Source of the DNA: Streptomyces djakartensis
GTDB lineage: Bacteria; Actinomycetota; Actinomycetes; Streptomycetales; Streptomycetaceae
Reading direction: 5' to 3'
Length of the DNA stretch: 64,000 nucleotides
Assembly (NCBI RefSeq): GCF_014651075.1
Contig: NZ_BMWE01000015.1
Span: forward strand, 105,813 to 169,812
A model generated the notes under the pieces. It did no database searches and was not told the DNA's origin. It saw only the letters and a program-made list of their open reading frames with translations. Positions 24,553-33,630 of this stretch are shown here, in pieces (positions within the stretch are counted from its first letter, which is position 1; the number at the start of each line of letters is the position of its first letter). The position numbers and the translations under genes were made by a program.

Positions 24553-25101
24553 TCATTCCCGGGCCCCTGCGAGGACCCGCCCCAGCACCTCCCTGGCATA
24601 CGCCTCGTCGTACGGCGCCCCCGTCAGCAGCACCTGCAGGCAGATCCCGTCCACGACCGCCACCAGCGCCCGCGCGGTCACGGGGTCCGTGCGCCGGGAC
24701 AGCAGTGCGGCGACCCCTTCGGCCCACTCGGCGGCCACGGGCCGCAGGGCCGGCCTGCGCAGCGCGGCCAGGTACAGCTCGTACTCCAGCTCGACGCCGG
24801 TGCGGTCGCCCGCGAGCCACTCCCCCATCCAGGCGGCGAGCTCGGCCGCCAGATCGGTCCGGGGGTCCTCCAGCCCGCCCCGGCCCGCGACCACCTTGGC
24901 GAAGCCCTCGTTGGCCTGCCGCAGCGCGGCGACCAGCAATTCGTCGAGAGTCTTGAAGTGGTACGTCGTCGAGCCGAGCGGCACATCGGCCTCGGCGGCG
25001 GCACTGCGGTGGCTCAGCCCCGCGATGCCCTTGGCCCCGACGACCCGGATCGCCGCGTCGATGATCCGCTGCCGCCGCTCGGGGTCGTGGCGCCGGGCCA
25101 T
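24553..25101 (-). CDS. TetR-family repressor of the SMR pump
   Basis: The 182-aa protein has a TetR helix-turn-helix (about residues 8-52: QRIIDAAIRVVGAKGIAGLSHRSAAAEADV, then PLGSTTYHFKTLDELL). Its helical ligand domain would bind a drug-like molecule. The ATG overlaps the SMR stop (TGATG), so both come from one transcript. Twin palindromes at the head of that transcript are the likely binding sites, giving negative autoregulation. Confidence 0.88.
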   Translation of the reverse strand: MARRHDPERRQRIIDAAIRVVGAKGIAGLSHRSAAAEADVPLGSTTYHFKTLDELLVAALRQANEGFAKVVAGRGGLEDPRTDLAAELAAWMGEWLAGDRTGVELEYELYLAALRRPALRPVAAEWAEGVAALLSRRTDPVTARALVAVVDGICLQVLLTGAPYDEAYAREVLGRVLAGARE

Positions 25102-25421
25102 CAGTGGGCACCTCCCAGGTTCAGCACCACGACCCCGGCGATGATCAGCCCGATGCCGGCGGCCTTGGCCAGGGTCATCCCCTCTCCCAGGAAGACCATC
25201 CCGATCGTGGCGATGGCCGCGGTGCCGGCCCCGGCCCAGATGGCGTAGGCCGTGCCGACGGAGAGGGTCTTCAGCGTCTGGGCGAGCAGCGCGAAGGACA
25301 CGAGGTAGCCGAGGAGCGTGAGGACCGAGGGCCCGGGTCTGCTGAAGCCGTCGCTGTACTTCATGGCGGTGGTCGCGCCCACTTCGGCGGCGATGGCGCC
25401 GGCCAGCAGCAGATAACCCAT
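25101..25421 (-). CDS. small multidrug resistance (SMR) transporter
   Basis: The 106-aa protein has the four membrane helices and length of the EmrE/SugE family. The membrane-embedded glutamate required for proton-coupled export is Glu13 (AIAAEVGATTAMK). Other family positions are YAIWAGAGTA and GMVFLGEGMTLAK. As dimers these pumps expel quaternary ammonium or guanidinium compounds. The start codon touches the first of two operator palindromes, implying a very short leader. It is followed directly by its TetR regulator. Confidence 0.9.
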   Translation of the reverse strand: MGYLLLAGAIAAEVGATTAMKYSDGFSRPGPSVLTLLGYLVSFALLAQTLKTLSVGTAYAIWAGAGTAAIATIGMVFLGEGMTLAKAAGIGLIIAGVVVLNLGGAH

Positions 25422-25457
25422 GTGTACGAGCGTACACACCATATGTACGTCCGTACA
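25421..25457. promoter_or_regulatory. tandem TetR-type operators at the SMR start
   Basis: TGTGTACGAGCGTACACA (25421-25438) is a perfect dyad with a two-base centre. A second copy of its core, TGTACG-TC-CGTACA, lies at 25444-25457. The centres are 21 bases apart (two turns), so dimers would bind the same DNA face. The first site includes the first base of the SMR ATG. Binding would block transcription of the SMR-TetR unit. Confidence 0.75.
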
Positions 25458-25600
25458 CAACGGGCCCAAGATCTCAGCCGGAAAACGCTCTCATCAATCG
25501 AGCCCCAGGAATCACACGTGTGCACTACGGTGTCACCGATCACACACCGGGCCCCCACAACCGCACCGCCGTCAAGGGTGCCCCGCCGGAGGAACAACGC

Positions 25601-26443
25601 ATGTCACAAGAGAAGTCCCGGCCGCCTCAGGACCGTCCCTGGGAGAGCGACTGGGCCCCGGACACCACCCGGGCACCCGGAACCTTGCGGCTCTGGCTGG
25701 CGGGCGCACTCGCCCTGGCCACGATCACCGCCTGTGTCACAGCCGTCACCGTGATGGAGAACGAGTCCAGCGAGCCGGCCGCCAAGGCGGCGGAGCCGAG
25801 CACACTCGCCAGCTCGGCCCCGGGCGGCCTCATCTCCTTCGCGACCCCGTCCAAGGGCGGCGGCGAATCCCCGGGCGCGGACCGCGACCGTCCGTCCCCC
25901 ACGCCCAGCACGAGCGCGCCCAGCAGCGCCGCCCCCAGCGAGAAGCCGAAGAAGAAGGCCCCCGGGCCTTCACCGTCGGACGCCGCTGCGAAGCCGTCGA
26001 AGCGCCCGAAGCCGCCGGCCTCCCACGGGACGTCCATACGCTCGGTGAACTACCCCGACCGCTACTGGCACGTCCGCGACGGCTACGTCCGCCTGGACCG
26101 GATCGGCTCCGGCTCCGAGCAGCGCGAGGACGCCACGTTCCGGCGCGTCTCCGGCCTCGCCGACCCCTCCTGCTACTCCTTCGCCACGGCGGACGGCGGT
26201 TACCTCCGCCACCGCAGCTTCGTCCTGGTCAAGGACGCCGACGACGGCTCGGCCCTGTTCCGCAAGGACGCCACCTTCTGCCCCCGCCCCTCGGCCTCCT
26301 CGGGTGCGGTGATGCTGGAGTCGGTGAACTATCCGGGCCGCTTCCTGCGCCACCGCAACTTCCAGCTCCGCCTCGAGCCGTACCAGCACGACGGCCTGTA
26401 CCGCGCGGACACGGCGTTCCGGCTGGTGGCCGGGCTGGACTGA
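25601..26443 (+). CDS. membrane-anchored AbfB (CBM42-like) domain protein
   Basis: The 280-aa protein has a cytoplasmic N-terminus, a single membrane segment (about residues 28-50, LWLAGALALATITACVTAVTV), a Ser/Pro/Lys-rich linker (about 60-145), and an extracellular arabinose-binding AbfB beta-trefoil domain (about 145-280). The domain shows the repeating SVNYPDRYWHVRDGYVRL, GGYLRHRSFVL and SVNYPGRFLRHRNFQL units. It has no catalytic domain, so it may anchor or sense arabinofuranosyl polymers. GGAGG lies nine bases before the ATG. It is divergent from the SMR gene and ends in a strong shared terminator. Confidence 0.82.
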   Translation: MSQEKSRPPQDRPWESDWAPDTTRAPGTLRLWLAGALALATITACVTAVTVMENESSEPAAKAAEPSTLASSAPGGLISFATPSKGGGESPGADRDRPSPTPSTSAPSSAAPSEKPKKKAPGPSPSDAAAKPSKRPKPPASHGTSIRSVNYPDRYWHVRDGYVRLDRIGSGSEQREDATFRRVSGLADPSCYSFATADGGYLRHRSFVLVKDADDGSALFRKDATFCPRPSASSGAVMLESVNYPGRFLRHRNFQLRLEPYQHDGLYRADTAFRLVAGLD

Positions 26444-26448
26444 GCACG

Positions 26449-26482
26449 GAAAAGGGCGGCACCCGCTGGTGCCGCCCTTTTC
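26449..26482. terminator. bidirectional terminator between AbfB gene and suf operon
   Basis: A perfect 14-bp stem, GAAAAGGGCGGCAC (26449-26462) with 26469-26482, encloses a 6-base loop. Because the stem begins with A-rich and ends with T-rich sequence, it gives a U-tract in both directions and can end both convergent transcripts. Confidence 0.9.
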
Positions 26483-26496
26483 TCAGTCAATGGGTC

Positions 26497-26829
26497 TCAG
26501 ACGTTGAACCCGAGCGCCCGAAGCTGCTCCCGCCCGTCGTCCGTGATCTTGTCGGGGCCCCACGGGGGCATCCAGACCCAGTTGATGCGCAGTTCGCTGA
26601 CCAGGCCGTCCGTGGCGGACTTGGCCTGGTCCTCGATGACGTCCGTCAGCGGGCAGGCCGCCGACGTCAGGGTCATGTCCACGGTCGCGATGTTCGCGTC
26701 GTCGACGTGGATGCCGTAGATGAGACCCAGGTTGACGACGTCGATGCCCAGCTCGGGGTCGACGACGTCCATCAGGGCCTCACGGAGTTCCTCCTCCGAG
26801 GCCGGCTTCATCTCCACGGTCTCGCTCAT
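26497..26829 (-). CDS. SufT/MIP18-family Fe-S assembly factor
   Basis: The 110-aa DUF59 protein assists iron-sulfur cluster maturation. It has the family core EALMDVVDPELGIDVVNLGLIYG and the conserved cysteine in LTSAACPLTDVI. The ATG overlaps the sufU stop (ATGA) and follows GGAGACGACGGC. It is the last gene of the suf operon and is followed by a bidirectional terminator. Confidence 0.9.
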   Translation of the reverse strand: MSETVEMKPASEEELREALMDVVDPELGIDVVNLGLIYGIHVDDANIATVDMTLTSAACPLTDVIEDQAKSATDGLVSELRINWVWMPPWGPDKITDDGREQLRALGFNV

Positions 26830-27296
26830 GCCGTCGTCTCCTTCTCGGCGTCGGCTCCGCCCAGCACCTGGGCCGTAGCGTCCTTCCAGGCCATCCAGCT
26901 CAGCAGGGCGCACTTCACCCGGGCCGGGTACTTGGAAACCCCGGCGAACGCGACCGCGTCCTCCAGGATCTCCTCCATGGCGTCGTCGGGCTCGAGCTTC
27001 CCCTTCGACTGCATCAGCTCCAGGAAGGTCTCCTGGATCTTCCGCGCGTCGGAGAACTCCTTGCCGACGAGGAGTTCGTTCAGGACGGACGCGCTCGCCT
27101 GGCTGATCGAACAGCCCTGGCCCTCGTACGAGACGTCCTCGATCCTCGTGCCGTCGTACTTCACGCGCAGTGTGATCTCGTCACCGCACGTCGGGTTGAC
27201 GTGGTGCACCTCGGCGTCGCCATTCCGCAAGCCCCGCCCGTGCGGGTTCTTGTAGTGGTCCAGGATGACTTCCTGGTACATGGAGTCCAGTTTCAC
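26826..27296 (-). CDS. sufU: SufU sulfur-transfer protein
   Basis: The 156-aa protein accepts persulfide sulfur from SufS. The three zinc-binding/active cysteines of SufU are present: NPTCGDEI, GQGCSISQASASVL, and VKCALLSW. The SufU-specific insertion between the second and third cysteines (about residues 80-125) separates it from IscU scaffolds. It lies 15 bases after sufS. Confidence 0.92.
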   Translation of the reverse strand: MKLDSMYQEVILDHYKNPHGRGLRNGDAEVHHVNPTCGDEITLRVKYDGTRIEDVSYEGQGCSISQASASVLNELLVGKEFSDARKIQETFLELMQSKGKLEPDDAMEEILEDAVAFAGVSKYPARVKCALLSWMAWKDATAQVLGGADAEKETTA

Positions 27297-27311
27297 CGTC
27301 TAGCACGCCCT

Positions 27312-28564
27312 TCAGCCGAAGAAGTTCCGTACGTGCTCCAGGCCGTCGACCAACGCGTCGATCTCGGCCGGCGTGGAGTACAGATAGAACGACGCTCGCG
27401 TGGTCGCGGGAATTCCGTACCGCAGGCAGACCGGCCGCGCGCAGTGGTGGCCGACCCGGACCGCGATGCCCTGCTCGTCCAGGACCTGGCCCACGTCGTG
27501 CGGGTGGATGTCGCCGAGGGTGAACGAGATCGCCGCGCCGCGCTCCTCGGCCGTGGTCGGGCCGATGATCCGCAGGTCAGGAACCTCCAGCAGCCGCTTC
27601 ACCGCGTACTCGGTCAGCGCGTGCTCATGGGCGAGGATCTTGTCCATGCCGATCGACCGGAGATAGTCGATCGCCGCGCCGAGACCGACCGCCTGGGCGA
27701 TCGGGGGCGTGCCCGCCTCGAACTTGTGGGGCGCCGGGGCGTACGTCGACGAGTTCATCGACACCGTCTCGATCATCTCGCCGCCGCCGAGGAACGGAGG
27801 CAGGTCCTCCAGGAGCTCCTGGCGGCCCCAGAGGACGCCGATGCCGGTCGGGCCGCACATCTTGTGGCCGGTGAAGGCCACGAAGTCGGCCTGCAGGGCC
27901 TGCACGTCCAGCGGCATGTGCGGCGCGGCCTGGGAGGCGTCGACGCAGACCAGGGCGCCGACCTCCTGGGCGCGGCGCACGATCGCCTCGACCGGGTTCT
28001 GGGTGCCCAGGATGTTGGAGACCAGCACGAACGAGACGATCTTCGTCTTCTCCGTGATGACCTGCTCGATGTTCGACAGGTCGAGGCGGCCGTCGTCGGT
28101 GAGGCCGAACCACTTCAGCTTCGCGCCCGTGCGCTGCGCGAGCAGCTGCCACGGCACGATGTTGGAGTGGTGCTCCATCTCCGTGATGACGATCTCGGTC
28201 TCGGAGTCCACGCGGTAGGGCTCGTCGGCCCAGCCCAGCATGTTCGCCACGAGGTTGAGCGACTCGGAGGCGTTCTTGGTGAAGATCACCTCGTCGCGCG
28301 AGGGCGCGTTGACGAACTCCGCGACCTTGTCGCGCGCGCCCTCGTACAGCGCCGTGGCCTCCTCGGCGAGCACATGCACACCGCGGTGGACGTTGGCGTT
28401 GTAGCGCTCGTAGTACTCACTGAGTGCGTCCAGCACCTGGCGCGGCTTCTGGCTGGTCGCCGCGTTGTCCAGGTACACGAGCTTCTGGCCGTCGTGGACC
28501 TGGCGGTCCAGGATCGGGAAGTCCTTGCGGATCGCCTCGGTGTCGAGGAGGCCCGGCAGCTGTG

Positions 28565-28568
<4 letters not shown>
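27312..28568 (-). CDS. sufS: cysteine desulfurase SufS
   Basis: The 418-aa PLP enzyme mobilises sulfur from cysteine. Hallmarks are YLDNAATSQKPRQVL, EMEHHSNIVPW, the PLP lysine in FTGHKMCGPTGIGVLWG and the persulfide cysteine in RVGHHCARPVC, all in the group II (SufS) form. It overlaps sufC by four bases. It pairs with SufU as the sulfur donor system in Gram-positives. Confidence 0.95.
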
Positions 28569-29329
<761 letters not shown>

Positions 29330-29336
29330 GGGTGCC

Positions 29337-29657
29337 TCAGGACTCCTGGGAGAGGGAGACGAGCACGTCGTCCCCTTCGATCTTTACGGGGTATACGGGG
29401 ACGGGGCGCGTCGCCGGAAGGGCGTCGGGCTTGCCGGAACGGAGGTCGAAGCGCGAGCCGTGCAGCCAGCACTCGATGTGGCAGTCGTCGACCTCGCCCT
29501 CCGCCAGGGAGACGTTCGCGTGCGAGCAGATGTCGTGGATCGCGAACACCTCGCCCTCGGTCCGCACGATGGACATGGGCGTGCCGTCGAGCTCCACCCG
29601 CTTCGGGGTGTCGTCCTCCAGCTCGCTCAGTCCACAGACGCGTACGAATGCGGTCAT
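29337..29657 (-). CDS. Rieske-type [2Fe-2S] ferredoxin of the suf operon
   Basis: The 106-aa soluble protein has the two Rieske ligand pairs ICSHANVSL (Cys-x-His) and CWLHGSRFDL (Cys-x2-His), so it binds one [2Fe-2S] cluster. It resembles the small ferredoxin subunits of ring-hydroxylating dioxygenases and is regularly found between sufD and sufC in actinobacteria. It may supply electrons for cluster assembly. The ATG overlaps the sufD stop (ATGA). Confidence 0.9.
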   Translation of the reverse strand: MTAFVRVCGLSELEDDTPKRVELDGTPMSIVRTEGEVFAIHDICSHANVSLAEGEVDDCHIECWLHGSRFDLRSGKPDALPATRPVPVYPVKIEGDDVLVSLSQES

Positions 29658-30838
29658 CCGACCGACGCCTCCAGCTCCTCCTCGATCTTGGCGATCAGAC
29701 GCTCCTCGATGTCGGGGAGGCCGATCTGCTGGACCAGCTCGGCGAAGAAGCCGCGGACCACCAGTCGGCGGGCCTCGAACTCCGGGATGCCGCGGGCCAT
29801 GAGGTAGAAGAGCTGCTCGTCGTCGAAACGGCCGGTCGCCGAGGCGTGGCCGGCGCCGACGATCTCGCCGGTCTCGATCTCCAGGTTCGGTACGGAGTCC
29901 ACGCGCGCCCCGTCGGTGAGGACCAGGTTGCGGTTCATCTCGTACGTGTCGGTGCCCTCGGCCTTGGCCTCGATGAGCACGTCGCCGATCCACACCGCGT
30001 GCGCGTCGTCGCCCTGGAGCGCGCCCTTGTAGACGACGTTCGACTTGCAGTGCGGGACGTTGTGGTCGACCAGGAGGCGGTGCTCCTGGTGCTGGCCCTG
30101 GTCGGTGAAGTACAGGCCGAACAGCTCGGCCTCGCCGCCGGGGCCGGCGTAGCTGACGCGCGGGTGCAGCCGGACGACGTCACCGCCGAAGGTGACGACG
30201 ACCGACTTGAAGGAGGCGTCGCGGCCGACGAGGGCGTTGTGCTGGGCGACGTGGACCGCCTTCTCGTCCCAGTCCTGGACGGAGACGACGGTCAGCTTGG
30301 CGCCGTCGCCCAGCAGGTAGTCGACGTTGGCGGCGAGCACGGCGTCACCGGTGTGGTCGATGACCACGACGGCCTCGGCGAAGGCGCCCAGCTCGATCAC
30401 CTGGTGGCCGAAGGCGGTGCCGCCCTCGCCGTGCACCGCGATGCGGATCGGCTCGGTGAGGACGGTCTCCTTGGGCACGGTCACGACCGAGGCCTTCTCG
30501 AACGCCGAGTAGGCCTGGGCTGCGACCCGGTCCACCGGGGTGCCCGCCTTGCGGAGGCGGGCGTCGTCGCGGCCGACGGTCTCGACGGTGACGCCCTCGG
30601 GAGCCCGGACGTCGACCTTCACGCCGTCGCCGTTCGCGACGGCGGTGCCGTCGTGCAGACCGCGCAGGCGCTCCAGCGGGGTGAACCGCCACTCCTCCTC
30701 CCGGCCGTGCGGGACGGGGAAGTCCGCCACGTCGAAGGAGGGCGGCGCGCTCATGCGCGTGGCGACGGTCGACTCCGCGGCGACCGCGATCGAGCCCGTG
30801 GTGGTGGATCCCACGGGAATGTTCTGGGCCTCAGCCAT
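29654..30838 (-). CDS. sufD: SufD scaffold subunit
   Basis: The 394-aa beta-helix protein forms the SufBCD complex. C-terminal motifs are ASATGRFDDEQLFYLMARGIPEFEARRLVVRGFF, and the central region has the repeating strands typical of SufB/SufD. It follows sufB after 58 bases and overlaps the Rieske gene. Confidence 0.94.
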   Translation of the reverse strand: MAEAQNIPVGSTTTGSIAVAAESTVATRMSAPPSFDVADFPVPHGREEEWRFTPLERLRGLHDGTAVANGDGVKVDVRAPEGVTVETVGRDDARLRKAGTPVDRVAAQAYSAFEKASVVTVPKETVLTEPIRIAVHGEGGTAFGHQVIELGAFAEAVVVIDHTGDAVLAANVDYLLGDGAKLTVVSVQDWDEKAVHVAQHNALVGRDASFKSVVVTFGGDVVRLHPRVSYAGPGGEAELFGLYFTDQGQHQEHRLLVDHNVPHCKSNVVYKGALQGDDAHAVWIGDVLIEAKAEGTDTYEMNRNLVLTDGARVDSVPNLEIETGEIVGAGHASATGRFDDEQLFYLMARGIPEFEARRLVVRGFFAELVQQIGLPDIEERLIAKIEEELEASVG

Positions 30839-30896
30839 GGCTGTCGTAGTGCTCGCTTTCCGTTGCGTAAGGGGCTTGATGGGGCTGCGGACGTAA

Positions 30897-32318
30897 TTAA
30901 CCGACCGCGCCTTCCATCTGCAGCTCGATCAGCCGGTTGAGCTCCAGCGCGTACTCCATGGGGAGCTCCTTGGCGATGGGCTCGACGAAGCCGCGCACGA
31001 TCATCGCCATGGCCTCGTCCTCGCTCAGGCCGCGGCTCATCAGGTAGAAGAGCTGGTCCTCGGAGACCTTGGAGACGGTCGCCTCGTGGCCCATGGACAC
31101 GTCGTCCTCGCGGACGTCCACGTAGGGGTAGGTGTCCGAGCGGGAGATCGTGTCGACGAGCAGCGCGTCGCAGAGCACGTTCGACTTGGAGCCCGGGGCG
31201 CCCTCGCCGATCTCGATGAGTCCGCGGTAGGAGGTGCGGCCGCCGCCGCGCGCCACCGACTTGGAGACGATGTTCGAGGACGTGTTGGGGGCCATGTGGA
31301 CCATCTTGGCGCCCGCGTCCTGGTGCTGGCCCTCGCCGGCGAAGGCGATGGACAGGGTCTCGCCCTTGGCGTGCTCGCCCATCAGGTAGACGGCCGGGTA
31401 CTTCATCGTCACCTTGGAGCCGATGTTGCCGTCGACCCACTCCATGGTCGCGCCCTCGTAGGCCACGGCGCGCTTGGTGACCAGGTTGTAGACGTTGTTC
31501 GACCAGTTCTGGATGGTCGTGTAGCGGCAGCGGGCGTTCTTCTTGACGATGATCTCGACGACCGCGGAGTGCAGCGAGTCCGACTTGTAGATCGGGGCGG
31601 TGCAGCCCTCGACGTAGTGCACGTAGGCACCCTCGTCGACGATGATCAGGGTCCGCTCGAACTGGCCCATGTTCTCCGTGTTGATGCGGAAGTAGGCCTG
31701 GAGCGGGATCTCCACGTGCACGCCCTTCGGCACGTAGATGAAGGAGCCGCCGGACCACACGGCCGTGTTCAGCGCGGCGAACTTGTTGTCGCCGGCCGGG
31801 ATGACCGTGCCGAAGTACTCCTTGAAGAGCTCCGGGTGCTCCTTCAGGGCCGTGTCGGTGTCGAGGAAGATGACGCCCTGCTCCTCCAGGTCCTCGCGGA
31901 TCTGGTGGTAGACGACCTCCGACTCGTACTGGGCGGCGACACCGGCCACGAGGCGGTTCTTCTCGGCCTCGGGGATGCCCAGCTTGTCGTAGGTGTTCTT
32001 GATGTCCTCGGGCAGGTCCTCCCAGGAGGCCGCCTGCTTCTCCGTGGAGCGCACGAAGTACTTGATGTTGTCGAAGTCGATGCCCGACAGGTCCGAGCCC
32101 CAGTTCGGCATGGGCTTCTTCTCGAACAGGCGCAGGCCCTTGAGACGGAGCTTGGTCATCCACTCCGGCTCGCTCTTCTTGCCGGAGATGTCCCGGACGA
32201 CGTCCTCGCCCAGGCCGCGACGCGCCGACGCACCGGCATCGTCCCGGTCGGCCCAGCCGTATTCGTACTTGCCCAGGCCCTCGAGCTCAGGGTGGGCAGT
32301 CTCCGTGGGGAGAGTCAT
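30897..32318 (-). CDS. sufB: SufB Fe-S scaffold
   Basis: The 473-aa subunit carries the nascent cluster. Motifs include ARCRYTTIQNWSNNVYNLVTKRA, APNTSSNIVSKSVARGGGRTSYRG and the C-terminal ATVSKVSEDQLFYLMSRGLSEDEA. The ATG at 32318 overlaps the sufR stop, giving coupling; longer in-frame extensions are shadows. It is the first structural gene after sufR. Confidence 0.95.
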   Translation of the reverse strand: MTLPTETAHPELEGLGKYEYGWADRDDAGASARRGLGEDVVRDISGKKSEPEWMTKLRLKGLRLFEKKPMPNWGSDLSGIDFDNIKYFVRSTEKQAASWEDLPEDIKNTYDKLGIPEAEKNRLVAGVAAQYESEVVYHQIREDLEEQGVIFLDTDTALKEHPELFKEYFGTVIPAGDNKFAALNTAVWSGGSFIYVPKGVHVEIPLQAYFRINTENMGQFERTLIIVDEGAYVHYVEGCTAPIYKSDSLHSAVVEIIVKKNARCRYTTIQNWSNNVYNLVTKRAVAYEGATMEWVDGNIGSKVTMKYPAVYLMGEHAKGETLSIAFAGEGQHQDAGAKMVHMAPNTSSNIVSKSVARGGGRTSYRGLIEIGEGAPGSKSNVLCDALLVDTISRSDTYPYVDVREDDVSMGHEATVSKVSEDQLFYLMSRGLSEDEAMAMIVRGFVEPIAKELPMEYALELNRLIELQMEGAVG

Positions 32319-33034
32319 GCGGGGTTCCTCCCGGCCGTGCTTGCAGATGCGTTGTGGGAAATCTTGGGGATGAACGTCGTGCAGACGCCGTCGCCGTGCG
32401 CGATGGTGGCGAGCCGCTGTACGTGTGTACCGAGCAGCTCGGCGAAAAATTCCGTCTCCGCCTCGCACAGCTGGGGGAACTGCTCGGCGACGTGGGCGAC
32501 CGGGCAGTGGTGCTGGCAGAGCTGTTCACCCTTCTGCGGGTGGGGCGCACTGCGCGCCGTAGCAGCGTACCCGTCCGCGCTCAGGGCCTTGGCCAGCGCT
32601 TCGGTCCGCTCCTCGGGGGCGGCGTCCTCGACCGCCCGGCGGTACGCGCCGGCCTGCGCGGCGATCCTGGCCCGGGCGAAGGCCGCGATCGCCTCGCCGC
32701 CTCCCTCGCGATCGGCGATCCAGCGCAGGGCGTCCGCGGCGAGCTTGTCGTACGACTGGTCGAAGGCGTCCCGGCCGCAGTCCGTCAGGGCGAACACCTT
32801 GGCCGGGCGGCCGCGCGTACGGGCGCCGTAGACACGGCGCTCGCGCGCCTCCACGACGTTGTCGGCGACGAGCGCGTCGAGATGCCGGCGTACGGCCGCC
32901 TGGGTGAGCCCCAGCCTCTGGGCGAGTTCCGCGACGGTCGACGGGCCGTGGTCCAGGATGGACCGCGCGACGCGGTTGCGGGTGGACCGCTCCCCGGTCG
33001 CAAGCTCCTCGTGGGCCTCGCCGACGTTTTTCAC
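32315..33034 (-). CDS. sufR: SufR Fe-S-sensing repressor
   Basis: The 239-aa ArsR/DeoR-like winged-helix repressor senses Fe-S status. The helix-turn-helix is VAELAQRLGLTQAAVRRHLDAL. Three C-terminal cysteines (about Cys173, Cys177 and Cys190 in CQHHCPVAHVAEQFPQLCE) would ligate the cluster, as known for SufR. The start is GTG at 33034, overlapped by a CAAC-N6-GTTG operator. With no obvious Shine-Dalgarno, the message may be nearly leaderless. It heads the operon sufR-B-D-ferredoxin-C-S-U-T, so it represses its own unit when clusters are sufficient. Confidence 0.93.
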   Translation of the reverse strand: MKNVGEAHEELATGERSTRNRVARSILDHGPSTVAELAQRLGLTQAAVRRHLDALVADNVVEARERRVYGARTRGRPAKVFALTDCGRDAFDQSYDKLAADALRWIADREGGGEAIAAFARARIAAQAGAYRRAVEDAAPEERTEALAKALSADGYAATARSAPHPQKGEQLCQHHCPVAHVAEQFPQLCEAETEFFAELLGTHVQRLATIAHGDGVCTTFIPKISHNASASTAGRNPA

Positions 33035-33047
33035 AACGCCATTGTTG
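33034..33047. promoter_or_regulatory. SufR operator CAAC-N6-GTTG
   Basis: CAAC (33034-33037) and GTTG (33044-33047) are six bases apart, the spacing and sequence described for SufR sites in cyanobacteria. It abuts the sufR GTG codon and would cover the transcription start region. Longer imperfect symmetry (ACAA...TTGT) surrounds it. Confidence 0.7.
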
Positions 33048-33105
33048 CGTAATTCCCGAGAGCCGGGCAAGCCGCGATCACATCGCCCGGCGGTGCCGTG
33101 CGTCA

Positions 33106-33121
33106 CTTAGGTACACCTAAG
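33106..33121. promoter_or_regulatory. palindrome CTTAGGT-AC-ACCTAAG upstream of sufR
   Basis: CTTAGGTACACCTAAG is a dyad with 7-base arms and a two-base centre, 72 bases upstream of sufR and 118 before the response regulator. Its half-sites TTAGGT and ACCTAA are those of IdeR/DmdR iron boxes, but the canonical box has a longer centre, so the binding protein is uncertain. Confidence 0.5.
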
Positions 33122-33238
33122 CCGACCTGCGGAAACGATCTCCGGTCGGTCGCCGCCCGAGCCTGGGGCCCGTGATGCCCGTGTGGCCGAAGCGACCACT
33201 TGCATCTAATTTGTTACTAATTGCCCCAGTTGGTCTGG

Positions 33239-33619
33239 ATGACGATGGACTCTCGACTCACATCGGTACACGTTCTGGTGATCGAGGACGACCGGGATGT
33301 CAGTGCCCTGCTGAAGCGGCATCTCAGTGGTCTCGGCTGCCGCGTGACGGTCGCGGACACGGGCGAGGAAGGGCTGGACCTCGCGTTCGCCGACCCCCCG
33401 GACATGGCGATCATCGATGTGCTGCTCCCCGGCATCGACGGGCGCGAGGTCATCCGCCGGCTGCGGTCGGACCGGCGGACACGGCACTGCCACCTCGTCG
33501 TCTCGTCCGTGCTCGACCCGGAGGACCTGGTCGGGCTCGCGACGGACGAACTGCTGGCCAAGCCGTTCCGGCAGGCGGCGGTGGCGCGACTGCTCGCTTC
33601 CTACCGACGCTCGGGATAG
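33239..33619 (+). CDS. stand-alone response-regulator receiver 1
   Basis: The 126-aa protein is a single CheY-like receiver with no output domain. It has the acidic pocket VIEDDRDV, the phospho-acceptor Asp in MAIIDVLLPGIDG, a Ser-Ser in VVSSV at the switch position and the conserved lysine in LAKPF. It opens the five-gene cluster ending with a histidine kinase. The ATG at 33239 is followed by another at 33245; upstream DNA (33200-33225) is A/T-rich and probably promoter. A TTG at 33221 is possible but poorly supported. Confidence 0.85.
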   Translation: MTMDSRLTSVHVLVIEDDRDVSALLKRHLSGLGCRVTVADTGEEGLDLAFADPPDMAIIDVLLPGIDGREVIRRLRSDRRTRHCHLVVSSVLDPEDLVGLATDELLAKPFRQAAVARLLASYRRSG

Positions 33620-33630
33620 CAGGAGGAGTA

